From: DATCBF01 sp964401995
GTDB taxonomy: Bacteria > Actinomycetota > Thermoleophilia > Solirubrobacterales > 70-9
Length of the DNA stretch: 64,000 nucleotides
NCBI GenBank assembly: GCA_964401995.1
Contig: CAYOAP010000004.1
Span: forward strand, 143,769 to 207,768
Direction of reading: 5' to 3'
The first letter of the stretch is position 1, and each line of letters starts with the position of its first letter. Under the pieces are notes generated by a model. The model saw only the letters and a list, made by a program, of their open reading frames with translations. It ran no database searches and had not been told where the DNA came from. This document shows, piece after piece, positions 10,158 to 17,623 of the stretch. The translations under genes and the position numbers were made by a program.

Positions 10158-10799
10158 ATGAGCGATCAGGTCGAGACCGACAGCGGCGAGCACGAGCACG
10201 AGAGCGCGCTCGAAGCCGAGCTGCTTGAGCGCCGCGAGGCGGCGCTCGCCCACGTCGTCAAGTTCGGCGACCCGGTCCTGAAGAGCGTCGCCTCGCCGGT
10301 CTCCGAGTTCGGCCCGGAGCTGCGCGAAGAGGTCGACCGGATGATCGCGATCATGCGCGACGGCATGGGGGTTGGCCTGGCCGCCACCCAGCTCGGCGTC
10401 CTGCGCCGCGTCCTCGTCTTCCAGGCTGGCCCCGACAGCGAGCCGACGGCGCTGATCAACCCGGTCCCCGAGTGGCGCTCCGACGAGCTTGTCCTCGCCG
10501 AGGAGGGGTGCCTGAGCCTGCCGCGGGTCTCGATGGACGTCGAGCGCGCGCTGCACGTGCGCTTCAGGGGCCGCGATATCGAGGGCGAGGAGGTTGAGCT
10601 GGAGGCATCGGGCCTTGAGGCGCGGGTGCTGCAGCACGAGCTCGACCACCTCGACGGGGTGCTGATCCTCGATCGCACCAGCCGCGAGCAGCGCAAGGGA
10701 GCGCTGCGGGCCTTGCGGGAGGGCGGCAGCTACAGCCCTCCGGTCGAGGATGAGGACGAGGCGGAGGCGAGCCACGCCGAGCCTCGCACCGATGCGTGA
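10158..10799 (+). CDS. def: Peptide deformylase
   Basis: Metalloenzyme that removes the formyl group from nascent N-terminal fMet. 213 aa. The three canonical motifs are present: GVGLAATQLG (motif 1), EEGCLSLP (motif 2, metal-ligand Cys) and HELDHLDG (motif 3, HExxH metal ligands and catalytic Glu, near residue 159). It has a charged N-terminal extension of ~25 residues and an acidic C-terminal tail after ILDRTSREQRK. TAGACT at 10143-10148 lies 9 nt before the ATG and there is no Shine-Dalgarno. The stop overlaps the GTG start of fmt, coupling the deformylase with the formylating enzyme. Confidence 0.97.
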   Translation: MSDQVETDSGEHEHESALEAELLERREAALAHVVKFGDPVLKSVASPVSEFGPELREEVDRMIAIMRDGMGVGLAATQLGVLRRVLVFQAGPDSEPTALINPVPEWRSDELVLAEEGCLSLPRVSMDVERALHVRFRGRDIEGEEVELEASGLEARVLQHELDHLDGVLILDRTSREQRKGALRALREGGSYSPPVEDEDEAEASHAEPRTDA

Positions 10800-11701
10800 A
10801 CACCGTCTACCTCGGCACATCGAGCTTTGCCGCGACGGTCCTGCGCAGCCTGGCTGAGTCTCCGCATCGCCCGACCCTGGTCGTGACGCCCCCCGACCGG
10901 CCCAAGGGCCGCGGCCGCAAGATGCTGCCGCCGCCGGTGGCGGAGGCGGCTCAGGAGCTGGAAATCGAGCTGCTGCAGGCCGAGAACGTCAACGAGGGCG
11001 AGGCGCTGGAGCGGATCCGCGCCGCCCGCCCCGAGGTCGCCGGCATCTGCGCCTTCGGCCAGATGATCCGCGAGCCGCTGCTCTCCGAGCTGCCGATGCT
11101 CAACGTCCATCCCTCGCTGCTGCCGCGCTGGCGCGGAGCGGCGCCGGTCGAGCGGGCGATCATGGCCGGCGACCAGGCGACCGGCATCAGCATCATGCGC
11201 CTCGCCGCCGGGCTGGACTCCGGCCCGGTCGCCCTGGTCGAGGAGGTCCGAATCGGCCCCGAGGATGACTTCGACGCGCTCTCCTCGCGGCTGGCCACGC
11301 TTGGCGGCGAGCTGCTGGTCAAGGCTTTTGCCCTGCAGGCGGAAGGGGCCCTGGAGTTCGTCGAGCAGGACGAGTCCGACGTTGCCTATGCCGAGAAGAT
11401 CGAGGCCGCCGAGCGCCGCCTCGACCCGGCCCGGCGCGCCGGCGATCTGGCCCGGACGGTGCGGGCGCTGACCCCCCACATCGGCGCCTACCTGGAGACG
11501 GCCGATGGCGAGCGGCTTGGCGTCCGCCGGGCGCGGGCCGTCGACGTCAGCGTCAGGACGGGCGAGATCCGGGCCGAGTGGGGGGCGCTGCTGCTCGGCT
11601 GCGGCCGGGGCGCATTGCGGCTCGAGGTCGTGCAGCCGCAGGGCGGCAAGCCGATGGCAGCCGACGCCTACCTGCGCGGCCACTCGCTGCCGCGGCTGTG
11701 A
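10796..11701 (+). CDS. fmt: Methionyl-tRNA formyltransferase
   Basis: Formylates initiator Met-tRNA using 10-formyl-THF. 301 aa, GTG start overlapping the def stop by 4 nt. The hydrolase-fold catalytic core carries LNVHPSLLPRWRGAAPV (catalytic Asn and His) and GLDSGPVAL with the catalytic Asp. The C-terminal OB-like tRNA-binding domain begins around residue 205. It forms the standard def-fmt-rsmB set; its own stop overlaps the GTG start of rsmB by 4 nt. Confidence 0.97.
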   Translation: MNTVYLGTSSFAATVLRSLAESPHRPTLVVTPPDRPKGRGRKMLPPPVAEAAQELEIELLQAENVNEGEALERIRAARPEVAGICAFGQMIREPLLSELPMLNVHPSLLPRWRGAAPVERAIMAGDQATGISIMRLAAGLDSGPVALVEEVRIGPEDDFDALSSRLATLGGELLVKAFALQAEGALEFVEQDESDVAYAEKIEAAERRLDPARRAGDLARTVRALTPHIGAYLETADGERLGVRRARAVDVSVRTGEIRAEWGALLLGCGRGALRLEVVQPQGGKPMAADAYLRGHSLPRL

Positions 11702-13068
11702 TCGCCCCCGCCCGCGAGCTCGCGTTCGGGGTTATCCGGGCGACCTTCGAGGACGGCGCCTTCACCGAGCGCGCCTTCCGCCTGGCCGCCGACGAGCGCG
11801 GCCTCGACGGCCGCGAGCGGGCCCAGGCGCAGCGCCTCTCCTACGGCGCGGTGCAGCGGCGGGGGACCAGCGACGCCGCGATCGAACGGCTGGCGGGCCG
11901 CTCGCTGCGGCTGCTCGACCCGCCGGTCCTGGCCGGCCTGCGGCTCGGCCTCTACGAGCTGCTCTTCGCCGACGGCACGCCCGACCACGCCGCGGTCGAC
12001 CAGTCGGTCGAGCTGGTCAAGCGGGCCGGCGCCGCCCACGCCTCCGGCCTCGTCAACGCGGTGCTGAGGCGGGCCGGCCGCGAGCGGGCCGAGCTGACCG
12101 AGGCGCTGCTGGGCGACGACTCGACTCCCGCCACGGCCGCCATCGCCCACTCGGCGCCGGCCTGGCTGGCGGAGATGTGGTGGCGGGAGCTGGGGGCGGA
12201 GCGGGCCCGCTCGCTGCTGGCAGCCTGCAACGAGCCGGCCGAGGTGGCGATGCGGGTCGATGCCGCCCAGGTCGAGCGCGGCGTCCTGCTGGCTCAGCTC
12301 GCCGAGGCCGGGGTTGTCGCGCGCCCGGCCGAGGGCGAGTGGCCGCTTGCGACTTCGGAGACGATCGTCTTCGGCGGCCAGACCGGCGGTGCCGTGCCGG
12401 CCCGGATTGCCGCCGGCGAGCTGACCCCGCAGAGCCGCGGCTCGGCCGCTGTGGTCGAGGTGCTCGACCCGGCCGAGGGCGAGCACGTCCTTGATCTCTG
12501 CGCGGGGCCGGGGATCAAGACCGGCCAGATCGCCGCCCGGATGGGCGACCGCGGCGAGCTGATCTCGGTCGAGCTCGATCCGGGCCGGGCGGCTGAAGTG
12601 GCCGATCAGGCACGGCGGCTGGGGCTGCGCAGCATCACCGTGATCGAGGCCGACGCGGCCTCGATCGAGATCGCGACCGGCTTCGACCGGGTCCTGCTCG
12701 ACGCGCCCTGCTCCGACCTCGGCGCCCTCGCCTCGCGGCCCGACGCCCGCTGGCGCAAATCGCCGAAGACGATTGAGCGCTTGGTCGAGGTCCAGGTGCA
12801 GGCCCTGCGCGGAGCCGCCAAGGTGCTGCGCCCCGGCGGGACCCTGGTCTACGCGACCTGCACGATCTCGCGCCGGGAGAACGAGGACCAGGTCGCCGCG
12901 CTGCTCGACGCGGCGGGCGCCGGAGACCTCCCCGAGCTGATCGTCGACGATCTCGGCGCCCTCGCGCCCGGCCTCGCGTCCGCAGTCGACTCGCGCTGCC
13001 TGCAGCTGCTTCCCGACCGTGACCGCACCACCGGATTCTTCATCAGCCGCCTGAGGCGGCATGATTAG
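11698..13068 (+). CDS. rsmB: 16S rRNA (cytosine(967)-C(5))-methyltransferase RsmB (Sun)
   Basis: SAM-dependent m5C methyltransferase of 16S rRNA. 456 aa from GTG 11698; the frame is open further upstream but the N-terminal NusB-like domain starts here (ARELAFGVIRATFEDGAF). That domain covers about residues 1-140. The Rossmann domain follows with DLCAGPGIKTGQIA (SAM binding), DAPCSDLG (motif IV with the releasing Cys) and YATCTISRRENEDQV (motif VI with the catalytic Cys). It overlaps fmt by 4 nt. Confidence 0.95.
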   Translation: MIAPARELAFGVIRATFEDGAFTERAFRLAADERGLDGRERAQAQRLSYGAVQRRGTSDAAIERLAGRSLRLLDPPVLAGLRLGLYELLFADGTPDHAAVDQSVELVKRAGAAHASGLVNAVLRRAGRERAELTEALLGDDSTPATAAIAHSAPAWLAEMWWRELGAERARSLLAACNEPAEVAMRVDAAQVERGVLLAQLAEAGVVARPAEGEWPLATSETIVFGGQTGGAVPARIAAGELTPQSRGSAAVVEVLDPAEGEHVLDLCAGPGIKTGQIAARMGDRGELISVELDPGRAAEVADQARRLGLRSITVIEADAASIEIATGFDRVLLDAPCSDLGALASRPDARWRKSPKTIERLVEVQVQALRGAAKVLRPGGTLVYATCTISRRENEDQVAALLDAAGAGDLPELIVDDLGALAPGLASAVDSRCLQLLPDRDRTTGFFISRLRRHD

Positions 13069-13073
13069 CCGGG

Positions 13074-13325
13074 ATGAGTGAGCTGAGCAAAGTGGGCGGG
13101 TCGGCGGACAGCCCGCTGCGCCGGGCGCCCTGCCCGGGCTGCGGCGAGCCCTGGCTGCGGCCGACGCAGCTCGCCGGCCGCTTCCGCTGCGTGTACTGTC
13201 TGCGCCGCTTCGAGCTGGTCTCGCAGTGCCCCAACTGCGGCGAACACCAGACGATCGCCCGCATGAGCAGCACCGAGGACATGACCTGCCAGCACTGCCG
13301 AGCTTCGATGTTGAGACCCGTATGA
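13074..13325 (+). CDS. Small double zinc-ribbon protein
   Basis: 83 aa with four CxxC knuckles: CPGC, CVYC, CPNC and CQHC, expected to form two zinc ribbons that bind two Zn(II) ions. There are no catalytic motifs. The arrangement resembles short YfgJ-like zinc-ribbon proteins whose role is unknown; nucleic-acid or protein binding is plausible. It starts 5 nt after the rsmB stop and its stop overlaps the rpe start by 4 nt (ATGA), so it is almost certainly part of the priA-def-fmt-rsmB-rpe transcript. Confidence 0.8.
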   Translation: MSELSKVGGSADSPLRRAPCPGCGEPWLRPTQLAGRFRCVYCLRRFELVSQCPNCGEHQTIARMSSTEDMTCQHCRASMLRPV

Positions 13326-13999
13326 GCCGGGATGCCTACGCTGGGCGCAGGGTCGCCCCCTCGATCCTCTCCGCCGACTTCTCGCGGCTCGGCTCGCAGC
13401 TGGCCGAGGTGATGGACGCCGGCGCCCGGGTCATCCATTTCGACGTGATGGACGGCCATTTCGTGCCGCCGATCACGATCGGGCCGCTGGTCGCCGCCTC
13501 GATCGCCGACCAGGTCCACGATGCCGGCGGCGTCCTCGACGTCCACCTGATGATCGAGCAGCCCGACCGCCACGTCGAGGAGTTCGCCAAGGCCGGCGCC
13601 GACTCGATCACCTTCCATTGCGAGGCAACCCCCCACATCCACCGCACCCTCGGCGCGATCCGCGAGCTCGGCTGCCTGGCCGGGATCGCGCTCAACCCGG
13701 GAACCCCGGTCGAGGCGGTTTCGGAGCTGGAGGGAATGGCCGACATCGCCCTCTGCATGACGGTCAACCCTGGCTGGGGCGGCCAGGCCTTCATCGAGTC
13801 CTCGCCGGACAAGGTCGCCCGCCTCAAGCCGCTCGTCGGCGAGGCCAAGATCGAGGTCGATGGCGGCGTCGACACCGGCACCGCGGGCGCGGTCTCAGCC
13901 GCCGGCGCCTCGCTCTTCGTCGCCGGCTCGGCCGTCTTCGGCGCCGACGATCCGGCCGCCGCATACACGGCGATCGCCGCCGCCGCCGACGCCGCGTAG
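13322..13999 (+). CDS. rpe: Ribulose-phosphate 3-epimerase
   Basis: Interconverts ribulose-5-phosphate and xylulose-5-phosphate in the pentose phosphate pathway. 225 aa TIM barrel from ATG 13322. APSILSADFSRLG is the N-terminal strand; HFDVMDGHFVPPITIG holds the metal-binding His and the catalytic Asp; LDVHLMIEQP, TVNPGWGGQAFI and IEVDGGVD (second catalytic Asp) follow in order. It ends the forward operon: downstream the strand flips and an accessory block begins, where related genomes would continue to ribD. Confidence 0.97.
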   Translation: MSRDAYAGRRVAPSILSADFSRLGSQLAEVMDAGARVIHFDVMDGHFVPPITIGPLVAASIADQVHDAGGVLDVHLMIEQPDRHVEEFAKAGADSITFHCEATPHIHRTLGAIRELGCLAGIALNPGTPVEAVSELEGMADIALCMTVNPGWGGQAFIESSPDKVARLKPLVGEAKIEVDGGVDTGTAGAVSAAGASLFVAGSAVFGADDPAAAYTAIAAAADAA

Positions 14000-14009
14000 A
14001 TCCGCCTCG

Positions 14010-14501
14010 CTACTCGTCGCCGCGCGCTTCACGCAGCCTTCGCAGGTCGTTCAGATCCTCGGGCCGCCCCGCCAGTTGCTTGAGAGCGACCAGATCCTCG
14101 TAGCCCACAACCTTGACGTTCAGGTCGCCGACCTTGGCGGCGATTGCTGCGGGCGACAGCTTCTCCCAGAGCGCGTTGTCGCCGATCCACTGCATGACAT
14201 CAAAGCGGCCGAGCCGTGTGCGCAAAACCCAGTTGCCGCCCAAGGCAAGTCCGCTCGGGTCAAGCGGGTCGGGCAGCTCATTGTCTCCGAACTCCTGAGC
14301 ACCCTCGATTTGGGCATCGAGTCGCCGCAGCACACCGGCAAGGCGGTTGAGATTCTCCGGGTCTGGAGACGGCACGATATCCACATCCTTTGTTGCCCGG
14401 ATGTAGCCATGGAAGCCGACTGCGACTCCGCCGATGATCAGGAAGTCGACATCGTCCCGGACAAGCTCCGCCAGGATTCCTTGAATGTCGAGCTCAGGCA
14501 C
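14010..14501 (-). CDS. Nucleotidyltransferase-fold protein, putative toxin of a two-gene module
   Basis: 163 aa minimal nucleotidyltransferase. The GG motif is at residues 24-25 (IIGGVAVGFHG) and the metal-binding pair Asp39/Asp41 is in RATKDVDIVPS. A C-terminal VVGYEDLVALKQLAGRPEDLNDLRRL closely resembles the AbiEii/DUF6036-type NTase ending that contacts substrate. The start is GTG 14501, overlapping the upstream 57-codon gene by 8 nt. Such small NTases with a short partner are often toxin-antitoxin or abortive-infection modules; toxicity here is inference. It lies at the end of an all-minus accessory block and 1.2 kb from the right end of an IS481 element. Confidence 0.75.
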   Translation of the reverse strand: MPELDIQGILAELVRDDVDFLIIGGVAVGFHGYIRATKDVDIVPSPDPENLNRLAGVLRRLDAQIEGAQEFGDNELPDPLDPSGLALGGNWVLRTRLGRFDVMQWIGDNALWEKLSPAAIAAKVGDLNVKVVGYEDLVALKQLAGRPEDLNDLRRLREARGDE

Positions 14502-14667
14502 TGCGCTGGCGACGTCCGGCCTCAGCGACTTCGGACATGAACCTCGATAGCTGAAACACCTGCTCGACCCGCTGCGACGGCGTCAGCTCCAGATAATCCC
14601 TGCGCAGGGCGGATCGCTCGGCCTTGCCCTCTGGCGTCCAGTTCCCCGTCGGTTTTGCTGCATTCAT
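14494..14667 (-). CDS. Small protein paired with the nucleotidyltransferase (putative antitoxin)
   Basis: 57 aa from ATG 14667, charged and helical, with the core LTPSQRVEQVFQLSRFMSEVAE. No known domain could be assigned. It overlaps the NTase start by 8 nt, the tight coupling typical of antitoxin-toxin pairs. A TACGGT hexamer lies 7 nt before the ATG (14675-14680 on the minus strand) with no Shine-Dalgarno, so expression may be leaderless. The left IS481 end sits only 56 nt upstream of the start, so the insertion has probably replaced or moved its original promoter. Confidence 0.6.
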   Translation of the reverse strand: MNAAKPTGNWTPEGKAERSALRRDYLELTPSQRVEQVFQLSRFMSEVAEAGRRQRSA

Positions 14668-14722
14668 CCCGTAAACCGTACAACGGGCGTCGTCGGCCGA
14701 GCGCGAAATGACTTGCACTAGC

Positions 14723-15769
14723 TGTCCTACCCACGGACGTTGTGAACGCGACTGATCGGCGGCCGGTCCCCCAGGGAGCTGTGCGGTCGACGTCGGTTGT
14801 AGTAGCGAAGGAAGGATGGCAGCGACCGCAGGCGCTCGGTTGAGCTCTCCCAGCGGTGGGCGTATGCCCACTCGCGCTGAAGGGTCTGGATGAATCTCTC
14901 CGCCTTCCCGTTCCAACGAGGCGTATAGGGCGGGGTGAGGATGTGGCGGGAGCCGTGGCGGGCCAGCAGCTCTTTGAAGGCACGCGAGTGGCGGTAGACC
15001 ATCGCGTTGTCGGTCATCACCGCCTCTGGGGACCCGAGCCCCAAAGAGGCAAACCAGGCGATCGCCCGCTCCAAGGTGGCGGCGTTGGTCTCGGCGCTCT
15101 CGCAGGGGTGGCGCTCGACGTAGGCCAAGCGGGAGCGGTCATCGATGACGACGTGCAGGTACTCCCAGCCGGCGCCGTCGTTGCGATGGTGGCGCTCTCC
15201 GGTCACGGCGTGGCCGGGCTCTGTGAAGCGGGCGAGGCGCTTGACGTCCATGTGCAGCAGCGCGCCGGGGCGCGACCACTCATAGCGGCGGTAGGTCTGG
15301 CGCTCGCCCCGTGGGCGCCTGGAGAGCCCGTGGCGGCGCAGCACCTTCCAGACCGTCGAGCGAGGCGCCCGGCAGATGCCGGCCAGGCGGCCAGGCCCAA
15401 GGCCGGTCTCTCGCCGTGCCCGCAGGATCGGCTCCTCCTGCGCCGCGGTGAGCCGGCGTGGCTGGCGACGGGGTCGCGAGGAGCGGTCGCAAAGCCAGCT
15501 TCCATGGAGGCGCTCGTCCTCTCCGGCCTCTTGCCAGCGATGCCACCAGCGGTGGGCCGTGGCAGGGGCCACGTTGAGGGCGGCAGCTGCCGCCCTCAAC
15601 GTCATCCCCGACTCGATCGCCTGCACCAGCGACAACCTTCCCGCTGGTCCGAGAGCAGCGTTACCGTGAACCTTCATCCGGGTCCTCCTTTGCTTGGGCG
15701 TCAGAACCGCAAGCGTCATGGAGGGCCCGGATGGCCTCTCAGCTGTTCACAACGTATGTGGGCGGGACA
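14723..15769 (-). mobile_element. IS481-family insertion sequence, complete
   Basis: About 1.05 kb. The left end reads TGTCCTACCCACGGACGTTG and the right end, on the opposite strand, TGTCCCGCCCACATACGTTG; the imperfect terminal inverted repeats continue with TGAAC on both sides. The flanks are ACTAGC (14717-14722) and CCTAGC (15770-15775), matching the NCTAGN target and short duplication known for IS481, with one mismatch. The right copy of CTAG supplies the TAG stop codon of the antiporter gene. An intact DDE transposase fills the element. A second copy in the same orientation begins at 63946. Confidence 0.93.
14727..15677 (-). CDS. IS481-family transposase
   Basis: 316 aa from ATG 15677, which has a GGAGGA Shine-Dalgarno 6-7 nt upstream; the frame stays open 14 codons further but that start has no support. 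An N-terminal helix-turn-helix (TLRAAAAALNVAPATAHRWW) binds the ends. The integrase core has the DDE triad Asp144 (LLHMDVKRL), Asp223 (VMTDNAMVY) and Glu260 (NGKAERFIQTLQ). The C-terminal YNRRRPHSSLGDRPP is typical of the family. No frameshift or premature stop is seen, so the enzyme is probably functional. Confidence 0.95.
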   Translation of the reverse strand: MKVHGNAALGPAGRLSLVQAIESGMTLRAAAAALNVAPATAHRWWHRWQEAGEDERLHGSWLCDRSSRPRRQPRRLTAAQEEPILRARRETGLGPGRLAGICRAPRSTVWKVLRRHGLSRRPRGERQTYRRYEWSRPGALLHMDVKRLARFTEPGHAVTGERHHRNDGAGWEYLHVVIDDRSRLAYVERHPCESAETNAATLERAIAWFASLGLGSPEAVMTDNAMVYRHSRAFKELLARHGSRHILTPPYTPRWNGKAERFIQTLQREWAYAHRWESSTERLRSLPSFLRYYNRRRPHSSLGDRPPISRVHNVRG

Positions 15770-15770
15770 C

Positions 15771-17570
15771 CTAGCCCCGCGCGATCAGAGCCCCGATCAC
15801 CTCCTGCCACCAGGCGCGCTCGGGCGGGTCGTCGCCCCCCTGGGTGGCGCGGCGCTCGCACCAGCCGGCCAGGGCCCTGCGCCCGCCGATTGCGACGACA
15901 CCCTTGGTGACTACCGCGTAGCGGCCGTCGATGAGAGCGACGAGCGAGCTGGGGCGGTCGCGGCGACTGCGTAGGACCGCGGCCACCTGGACGCCGCCGA
16001 CGTTCTTCGGCGCTGACGGGTCGTCGCCGTCGTCGTAGACGGGTCGCACGGTGAAAACCTGGGGCGCGCCGCGCAGGGGCAGCAGCTTCGGCGGCGGCGT
16101 CCCGACCGGCCCCTCCTGCCAGCGCCGTGTCAGTTCCTCGACCTCGTTTCGCAGCTCGCCGCGGACCAGCACGTGCAGCTCGTCGCCCTCGCGCAGCTCG
16201 GTCGAGCCGCGGGGAGGGATCGCGTTCCCGTCGCGCACGATCACATTGACAAGTGCCTCTCGCGGCAGGTCTAGTTCGCGCACCATGTGCCCGGCTGCCG
16301 CCGCTCCCGGCTTCAGCCGGTAGGAGACGACGTCGCCGCCCATGCGCCGGATTCGCCCCGACTCCAGCAGGCGGCGCGGCAGCGCCGGCTCGTCGGTGGT
16401 CAGCCCCAGGCGCTGGGCCAGGGGCTCGAAGCTCGCCCCCTGGATCAGGGTCGAGGTGACGACGACGAAGAAGACGATCGCGAACAGCTCCTGGCCGGCG
16501 CCGACCCCGGCGACGACGGGGAAGGTCGCGAGCCAGATCGGGGTCGCCCCCCGCAGCCCGGCCCAGCCCAGCATCAGCCGCTCCTTCATGTTCAACGGCG
16601 CGAAGACGGTGGAGACGAAGGCTGCCACCGGTCGGGCGACGACGATCAGCGCCGCCGAGAGCGCCAGGCCCTTGACCGCGACGTCGCCGAGCGTGCTGGG
16701 GAAGACGAGCAGGCCGAGGAGGATGAAGAGGGCGATCTGGGCAACCCAGCCGAGCCCCTCGTGGAAGGCGACGATCGTGCGCCGGGCGGGGATGTTGGCC
16801 GAGCCGATCGCCAGCGCCGTCAGGTAGGTGGCGAGCAGGCCGGAGCCGTGGGCGACCTCGGCCAGGCCGTAGGCGAGGCCGGCGATCGCGATCGTCGCCA
16901 CCGGATAGATGCCGTCGGTCGAGAGCCGGGCCTTGTTCAGGCCGGCGACGGCGAGGCGGCCCATCGCCAGCCCGATCGCCGTCCCCAGCGCCAGTTTCAG
17001 CGCCAGCAGGCCGGCCATGTCGGCGATCCCGAAGCCGGGCTGCTGGATCCATTCGATGAAGCCGATCACCAGCAGCAGGGCGACCGGGTCGTTCATCCCC
17101 GACTCGCCCTCCAGCGAGCGCGCCAGCCGCTTCTCCAGCTGCGAGCGCCGCAGCACGGCGAAGATCGCGGCTGAGTCGGTGGCGGCGATCGCGGCCCCGA
17201 CCAGCATCCCTTCCAGCGTACTCAGGCCGAAGATCAGCTTCGCCGCCAGCCCGGCGATCAGCGCCGTCACCGTGGTCCCGATCGTCGCCAGCGAGGCGGC
17301 TGTGCCGAGCACCGGCCGGATCTCCGACCAGCCGGCGGTGAGGCCGCCCTCGAAGAGGATCAGGATCAGGGCGATCGTGCCCAGCGTCCGGGCCAGCTCG
17401 GTGTTGTCGAAGTGGATGCCGCCGACGCCCTCGGAGCCGGCCAGCATGCCGAGGCCGAGGAAGAGCAGCAGGCCGGGGATCCGCATCCGGTCGGCCAGCA
17501 GCGCGCCGCCAATCCCGGCCGCCAGCAGCGCCCCGGCGACAAGGATCAGCTCGGCGTCATGTCCGCCCAT
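15771..17570 (-). CDS. Cation/proton antiporter, CPA1 family with C-terminal regulatory domains
   Basis: 599 aa. The first ~390 residues form about 12-13 membrane helices. Features include LILILFEGGL in TM3, AATDSAAIFAVLR and ESGMNDPVALLLV (paired acidic residues of the ion site), and WAGLRGATPIWLA. The rest is cytoplasmic: a TrkA-C-like segment (LPREALVNVIVRDGNAIPPRGS...ELHVLVRG) as in NhaP2/CvrA potassium-proton antiporters, then a ~100 aa tail. Substrate K+ or Na+ cannot be decided. TAGGGT lies 6 nt before the ATG with no Shine-Dalgarno. The stop codon TAG lies inside the CTAG target of the IS481 insertion. Confidence 0.9.
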   Translation of the reverse strand: MGGHDAELILVAGALLAAGIGGALLADRMRIPGLLLFLGLGMLAGSEGVGGIHFDNTELARTLGTIALILILFEGGLTAGWSEIRPVLGTAASLATIGTTVTALIAGLAAKLIFGLSTLEGMLVGAAIAATDSAAIFAVLRRSQLEKRLARSLEGESGMNDPVALLLVIGFIEWIQQPGFGIADMAGLLALKLALGTAIGLAMGRLAVAGLNKARLSTDGIYPVATIAIAGLAYGLAEVAHGSGLLATYLTALAIGSANIPARRTIVAFHEGLGWVAQIALFILLGLLVFPSTLGDVAVKGLALSAALIVVARPVAAFVSTVFAPLNMKERLMLGWAGLRGATPIWLATFPVVAGVGAGQELFAIVFFVVVTSTLIQGASFEPLAQRLGLTTDEPALPRRLLESGRIRRMGGDVVSYRLKPGAAAAGHMVRELDLPREALVNVIVRDGNAIPPRGSTELREGDELHVLVRGELRNEVEELTRRWQEGPVGTPPPKLLPLRGAPQVFTVRPVYDDGDDPSAPKNVGGVQVAAVLRSRRDRPSSLVALIDGRYAVVTKGVVAIGGRRALAGWCERRATQGGDDPPERAWWQEVIGALIARG

Positions 17571-17604
17571 CGGCTGACCCTAGTGAACCGAACGGGGGTT
17601 TCAA

Positions 17605-17619
17605 CGTCACTTGGTGACG
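17605..17619 (-). terminator. Short hairpin just after the flippase stop
   Basis: CGTCAC-TTG-GTGACG (6-bp arms, 3-nt loop) lies directly beyond the flippase stop codon on the minus strand. The short arms and lack of a clear T-run make it a weak terminator at best. No other signal is seen in the 53 bp between the flippase and antiporter genes apart from the antiporter TAGGGT hexamer. Confidence 0.35.
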
Positions 17620-17623
17620 GTAA

